From Halobellus limi (GTDB lineage: Archaea; Halobacteriota; Halobacteria; Halobacteriales; Haloferacaceae), in contig NZ_CP031311.1 of the NCBI RefSeq assembly GCF_004799685.1, positions 310,001-374,000 of the forward strand: a stretch of 64,000 bases of DNA, read 5' to 3'. Below, one piece after another: positions 61,313 to 64,000 of the stretch. Position 1 is the first letter of the stretch, and the number at the start of each line of letters is the position of its first letter. The translations under genes were made by a program, and so were the position numbers. The notes beneath the pieces were generated by a model. It worked only from the letters and a program-made list of their open reading frames with translations. It did no database searches and had not been told where the DNA came from.

Positions 61313-61618
61313 ATGAACCACCGACCGACGGACGCCGACCGAAACGAGCGGTCAGACTGGAACGTCGTCGCACACCACGACTTCGGAGGCGCCACCGAAC
61401 TCGACGCGACCATCGTGACCGCCCTCGAAACCGAGGGCTGCTGCGGCGACTCGCCCCTGTACGCCGCGGTCGACACCGAGCCCGCCGAGCGGTTCTTGTC
61501 TTCCGTCGAGGGCGACGACGCGAGCGTGGTCTTCACCGTCTCCGAGCGGATCGTCCGCGTGTCGGCCGACGGAACGGTCGAGGCCCGGGACGTCCAGGGA
61601 CTCTCGGGCCCGGACTGA
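61313..61618 (+). CDS. HalOD1 output-domain protein
   Basis: 101 aa. Matches the small haloarchaeal HalOD1 domain ('FGGATELDATIVTALET', 'PLYAAVDTEPAERFLSS', 'VVFTVSERIVRVSADGTVE'), usually the output module of response regulators; here it stands alone. Role unknown, perhaps a signalling module. ATG 61313 chosen over GTG 61304. The upstream 100 nt are AT-rich with repeats. Confidence 0.85.
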   Translation: MNHRPTDADRNERSDWNVVAHHDFGGATELDATIVTALETEGCCGDSPLYAAVDTEPAERFLSSVEGDDASVVFTVSERIVRVSADGTVEARDVQGLSGPD

Positions 61619-61669
61619 TCCCCGCGCGGACGACGAACGGCTTTTCTCCCCGGCCCGCCTCTCCCGACT

Positions 61670-62236
61670 GTGACCGGCGACACGGACGATCGCGCGTCGA
61701 TCGGGGCCGACGGGGGAGCCTCCGGCGACGATCGCTACGAGCTGCACGTCCGATACGAGGGCGACGACGACCCCGCGAAGTGCACCGCGCGGAAGCTCGC
61801 GCGCTTCGACCTCGTCGACCTGCACCGCTCGGACCGGGCGACGCCGTACGGCGTCGTCCTCAACCCCCACGCCGAGCGCGCGCTCTCGCCCGCGGACGCC
61901 GACTCGACCCGACTCGTCGCGCTCGACTGCTCGTGGGAGTCCGCCGGGGAGGCGCGTTTCTCCCTCCCCGGCGAGCACCGGGCGCTCCCGTACCTCGTCG
62001 CCGCCAACCCCGTCAACTTCGGCCGACCGATGCGGCTGACGACCGTCGAGGCGCTCGCGGCGGCGCTCGCGATCTTCGACCGGCGCGAGCGCGCGGAGAC
62101 GTTGCTCTCGAAGTTCACCTGGGGACACACGTTCCTGGAACTGAACGACGAACCGCTCCGCCGGTACGCCGAGTGCGACGACTCCTCCGAGATCGTCGCC
62201 GTCCAGGGGGAGTACCTCGACCGCGGCGAGGGGTGA
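61670..62236 (+). CDS. tsr3: Tsr3 rRNA aminocarboxypropyltransferase
   Basis: 188 aa starting at GTG. Tsr3 adds the acp group to a hypermodified uridine of small-subunit rRNA (position corresponding to N1-methyl-pseudouridine) using S-adenosylmethionine. Signatures: '[13 protein letters not shown]', '[16 protein letters not shown]', '[19 protein letters not shown]' and '[18 protein letters not shown]'. Length is normal for archaeal Tsr3 with an acidic 20-residue leader. Downstream of HalOD1. Confidence 0.93.
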   Translation: MTGDTDDRASIGADGGASGDDRYELHVRYEGDDDPAKCTARKLARFDLVDLHRSDRATPYGVVLNPHAERALSPADADSTRLVALDCSWESAGEARFSLPGEHRALPYLVAANPVNFGRPMRLTTVEALAAALAIFDRRERAETLLSKFTWGHTFLELNDEPLRRYAECDDSSEIVAVQGEYLDRGEG

Positions 62237-62275
62237 TGTCCCAGCTTTCGCGCAACGCCGCCGCGCGCTCGCCGC

Positions 62276-62638
62276 TCACCGGGTGAGCAGGCCGCCGATC
62301 GCCCCGCCGATGGCGCTGTCGATCGCGAAAAGCAGCGTGACGACGACGCCGACGAGGAAGACCCCCGCGCCGCCGAGGAATCCACCCAACGGCCCGCCCG
62401 CGAGCCCGATCAACCCGCCGAGCAGCGCGGCGAGCACGGAGACCGCGATCCCGGAGATCGAGCCGGCGACCAGCCCGTTCCACGCGCCGTTCCCGATCCC
62501 GCCGGCGAGGTAGCCGGCGACGAAGCCGCCGACGAGGCCGGCACCGACCTGTCCGACGACCGGGAGCCACAGGCCGAACGCGCCGACGACGAGCATCACG
62601 ACGAAGCCGATGCCGACCGCCCGCCAGTCCGTGTTCAT
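62276..62638 (-). CDS. DUF5518 membrane protein
   Basis: 120 aa, four glycine-rich membrane helices ('VGIGFVVMLVVGAFGLWLPV', 'AGLVGGFVAGYLAGGIGNGA', 'GLIGLAGGPLGGFLGGAGVF'). It is typical of the haloarchaeal DUF5518 family. Function unknown. The ATG at 62638 begins MNTDWRAV. Convergent with tsr3. Confidence 0.85.
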   Translation of the reverse strand: MNTDWRAVGIGFVVMLVVGAFGLWLPVVGQVGAGLVGGFVAGYLAGGIGNGAWNGLVAGSISGIAVSVLAALLGGLIGLAGGPLGGFLGGAGVFLVGVVVTLLFAIDSAIGGAIGGLLTR

Positions 62639-62753
62639 ACCCGGAGAGAGGACCCGGTCGGACAAAACCTCCGCGAACGGCCCGAAGCGAGCGAGGCACA
62701 CGCGACCGCCGAACGGACGCGCTTTTACGGTTCGGCGATGTAACGTGACCAAT

Positions 62754-63728
62754 ATGATTTTCGAGTCCCTCCCGACGACGCCCCGGTCGGAGGAACTTCT
62801 CGACAAGGCGTTCTCCCGGGCGGCCCGCGCGGGGCGCGCGAAGTCCGGCCTGGAGGCCCAGCAGTCGATGCTTCAGACCGCTTCGTCGATCCTCTCGGAC
62901 AACCTCGAGAACGTCGTCACGCAGTGGCCCGACTTCGGCACGGTCGACCCCTTCTACTACGAACTCGCCGACGCCATCGTCGACGTCGACGAACTCAGAC
63001 AGAGCCTCTCGCGGGTCACGTGGACGAGTCGACAGATCGGCGAACTCCGGCGGGAGTACCAGCCGAAGCTCCGGAAGACCGACGCCGACACGGCGAGGAA
63101 GCACCGGAAACAGGCGTTCGCGCGGATGGCCGACCTCGTCGAGGACGTCGCCGACGACCTCGAACGGATCGGCGAGGCCCGCGACGCGCTGAAGACGCTC
63201 CCGGACATCCGCCCGGACGAACCGGCCATCGTCGTCGCCGGCTATCCGAACGTCGGGAAGTCCTCGTTCGTCAACGAAGTCACCCGCGCGACGAACGAGA
63301 TCGCCCGCTATCCCTTCACGACGAAGGGCGTCCACGTCGGACACTTCGAACGGGATCGCATCCGGTATCAGATCATCGACACGCCGGGGCTGCTCGACCG
63401 GCCGGAGGCGGAGCGCAACGACATCGAGCGGCAGGCGGTGAGCGCGATCGAACACCTCGCGGACGCGGTCGTCTTCGTCGTCGACGCGAGCGAGGCCTGC
63501 GGCTACCCGCTGGCGGCGCAGCTGGAACTCCGCGAGTCGGTCGCCGAACGGTTCCGCGAGCGCGACGTCCCCGTGCTCACGGTGAACAACAAGAGCGACC
63601 GCTCGCGCGACGTCGAGGCGGACCTGCATATGAGCGTCGAGGGCGGCGAGGGCGTCGACGCGGTCCTCGACGCGGCGGTCGAGGCGGTCGACTGGACGCC
63701 CGACATCCCGCCGTCGCGCCAGGAGTAG
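62754..63728 (+). CDS. Nog1-type GTPase
   Basis: 324 aa, OBG-like/Nog1 family GTPase for ribosome assembly. A helical N-terminal domain (1-150) precedes the G domain: G1 'GYPNVGKSSF' near residue 163, switch region 'RYPFTTKGVHVGHF', G3 'DTPGLLD', G4 'NNKSD' (NKxD). The C-terminal extension of yeast Nog1 is missing, as in archaea. TATA-like GCTTTTACGG lies about 28 nt upstream. Confidence 0.95.
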   Translation: MIFESLPTTPRSEELLDKAFSRAARAGRAKSGLEAQQSMLQTASSILSDNLENVVTQWPDFGTVDPFYYELADAIVDVDELRQSLSRVTWTSRQIGELRREYQPKLRKTDADTARKHRKQAFARMADLVEDVADDLERIGEARDALKTLPDIRPDEPAIVVAGYPNVGKSSFVNEVTRATNEIARYPFTTKGVHVGHFERDRIRYQIIDTPGLLDRPEAERNDIERQAVSAIEHLADAVVFVVDASEACGYPLAAQLELRESVAERFRERDVPVLTVNNKSDRSRDVEADLHMSVEGGEGVDAVLDAAVEAVDWTPDIPPSRQE

Positions 63729-63782
63729 CCCGCGCCGACCGAACACGCGCCGCTCGCAGCACCGAGATACACCCGGCAACCG

Positions 63783-64000
63783 ATGTTCGACCCACTCACC
63801 GCTCCCCTGTCGGAAGTCGTCCTGCGACTCCTCGTCGCGACCAGCCTCGGCGCGCTCATCGGACTGGAACGCGAACAGAGCGAGTCGGCCGGGCGGTTCG
63901 CCGGCAGTCGGACGTTCCCGCTGTTCGCGCTGTACGGGGCGCTGACGTTCGCGTTCTTCGGCGGGACGCTACTCGCTGCGCTCGGCGTCCTCGTCGTTCC
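63783..64000 (+). CDS. MgtC/SapB family membrane protein, 3' end beyond the window
   Basis: Partial: the first 72 codons. 'RLLVATSLGALIGLEREQ' and 'AGSRTFPLFALYGALTFAFF' are the MgtC/SapB N-terminal signature (GLERE, AGxRTFPLFAL). These membrane proteins often have a larger DUF4010 extension, to be seen past the window edge. Start ATG at 63783, 54 nt after the GTPase stop. Confidence 0.85.
   Translation, partial: MFDPLTAPLSEVVLRLLVATSLGALIGLEREQSESAGRFAGSRTFPLFALYGALTFAFFGGTLLAALGVLVV

Overview
The window is chromosomal DNA from a haloarchaeon (class Halobacteria). It has very high GC, strongly acidic proteins, TATA boxes about 25 nt ahead of many ATG/GTG starts (leaderless transcripts), and archaeal or haloarchaeal markers: Orc1/Cdc6, RfcS, MCM, archaeal DnaG, TFB, SAMP2, archaeal AlaRS and several haloarchaea-only families. 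The genus cannot be fixed from this alone. I see no rRNA, tRNA, CRISPR array or insertion sequence. About 66 protein genes are supported, three of which are under 60 codons or cut by the window edge.

Layout. 0.2-6 kb: a cytochrome b-like membrane fragment, a small membrane protein, Orc1/Cdc6, RpiA, a 55-aa histone-fold protein, LarB behind a structured leader, a zinc-ribbon protein, SurE and a GIY-YIG protein. 6-12.4 kb: cold-shock protein, zinc protein, ABC exporter, AhpD-like protein, flavin reductase, phosphohexomutase, GNAT and SAMP2. 12.5-23.7 kb: RfcS, AlaRS, a KaiC-like protein, a hydrolase fold lacking its nucleophile, a glutamine amidotransferase, cupin, 7Fe ferredoxin, GT87 glycosyltransferase, flavoprotein and a ferritin-like protein. 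23.7-25.9 kb: a biotin ECF transporter (bioY-bioM-bioN) behind a BirA-type inverted repeat.

25.9-36.5 kb is a replication/transcription block: a conserved haloarchaeal gene, MCM interrupted by two inteins, then a tightly overlapping chain of four haloarchaeal genes and a MinD-like ATPase, followed by a TFB facing back. 36.5-46.2 kb: a second ParA/MinD-like protein with an altered P-loop, HIT protein, Fe-S uracil-DNA glycosylase, PRPP synthetase, beta-propeller protein, alcohol dehydrogenase, SWIM zinc protein, Trm1, YihY and PAP2 proteins. 46.2-57.7 kb: glnA facing lrp, a CARF-like regulator, isochorismatase-type hydrolase with a YqcI/YcgG protein, a sodium:solute symporter with its DUF3311 partner, DnaG, GNAT, DUF92 and a channel-like NAD-binding protein. 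57.9-64 kb: two cis-prenyltransferase homologues (one catalytic, one degenerate), SerS, HalOD1, Tsr3, DUF5518, a Nog1-type GTPase and the start of an MgtC family gene.

The points most worth following are the likely two-subunit cis-prenyltransferase (57.9-59.6 kb), the BirA-type operator before bioY, SAMP2 with a four-residue tail after its Gly-Gly, the two MCM inteins with apparent co-conversion of flanking extein codons, the hairpin leader of larB, and a zinc-ferredoxin homologue that has lost two zinc-ligand histidines.
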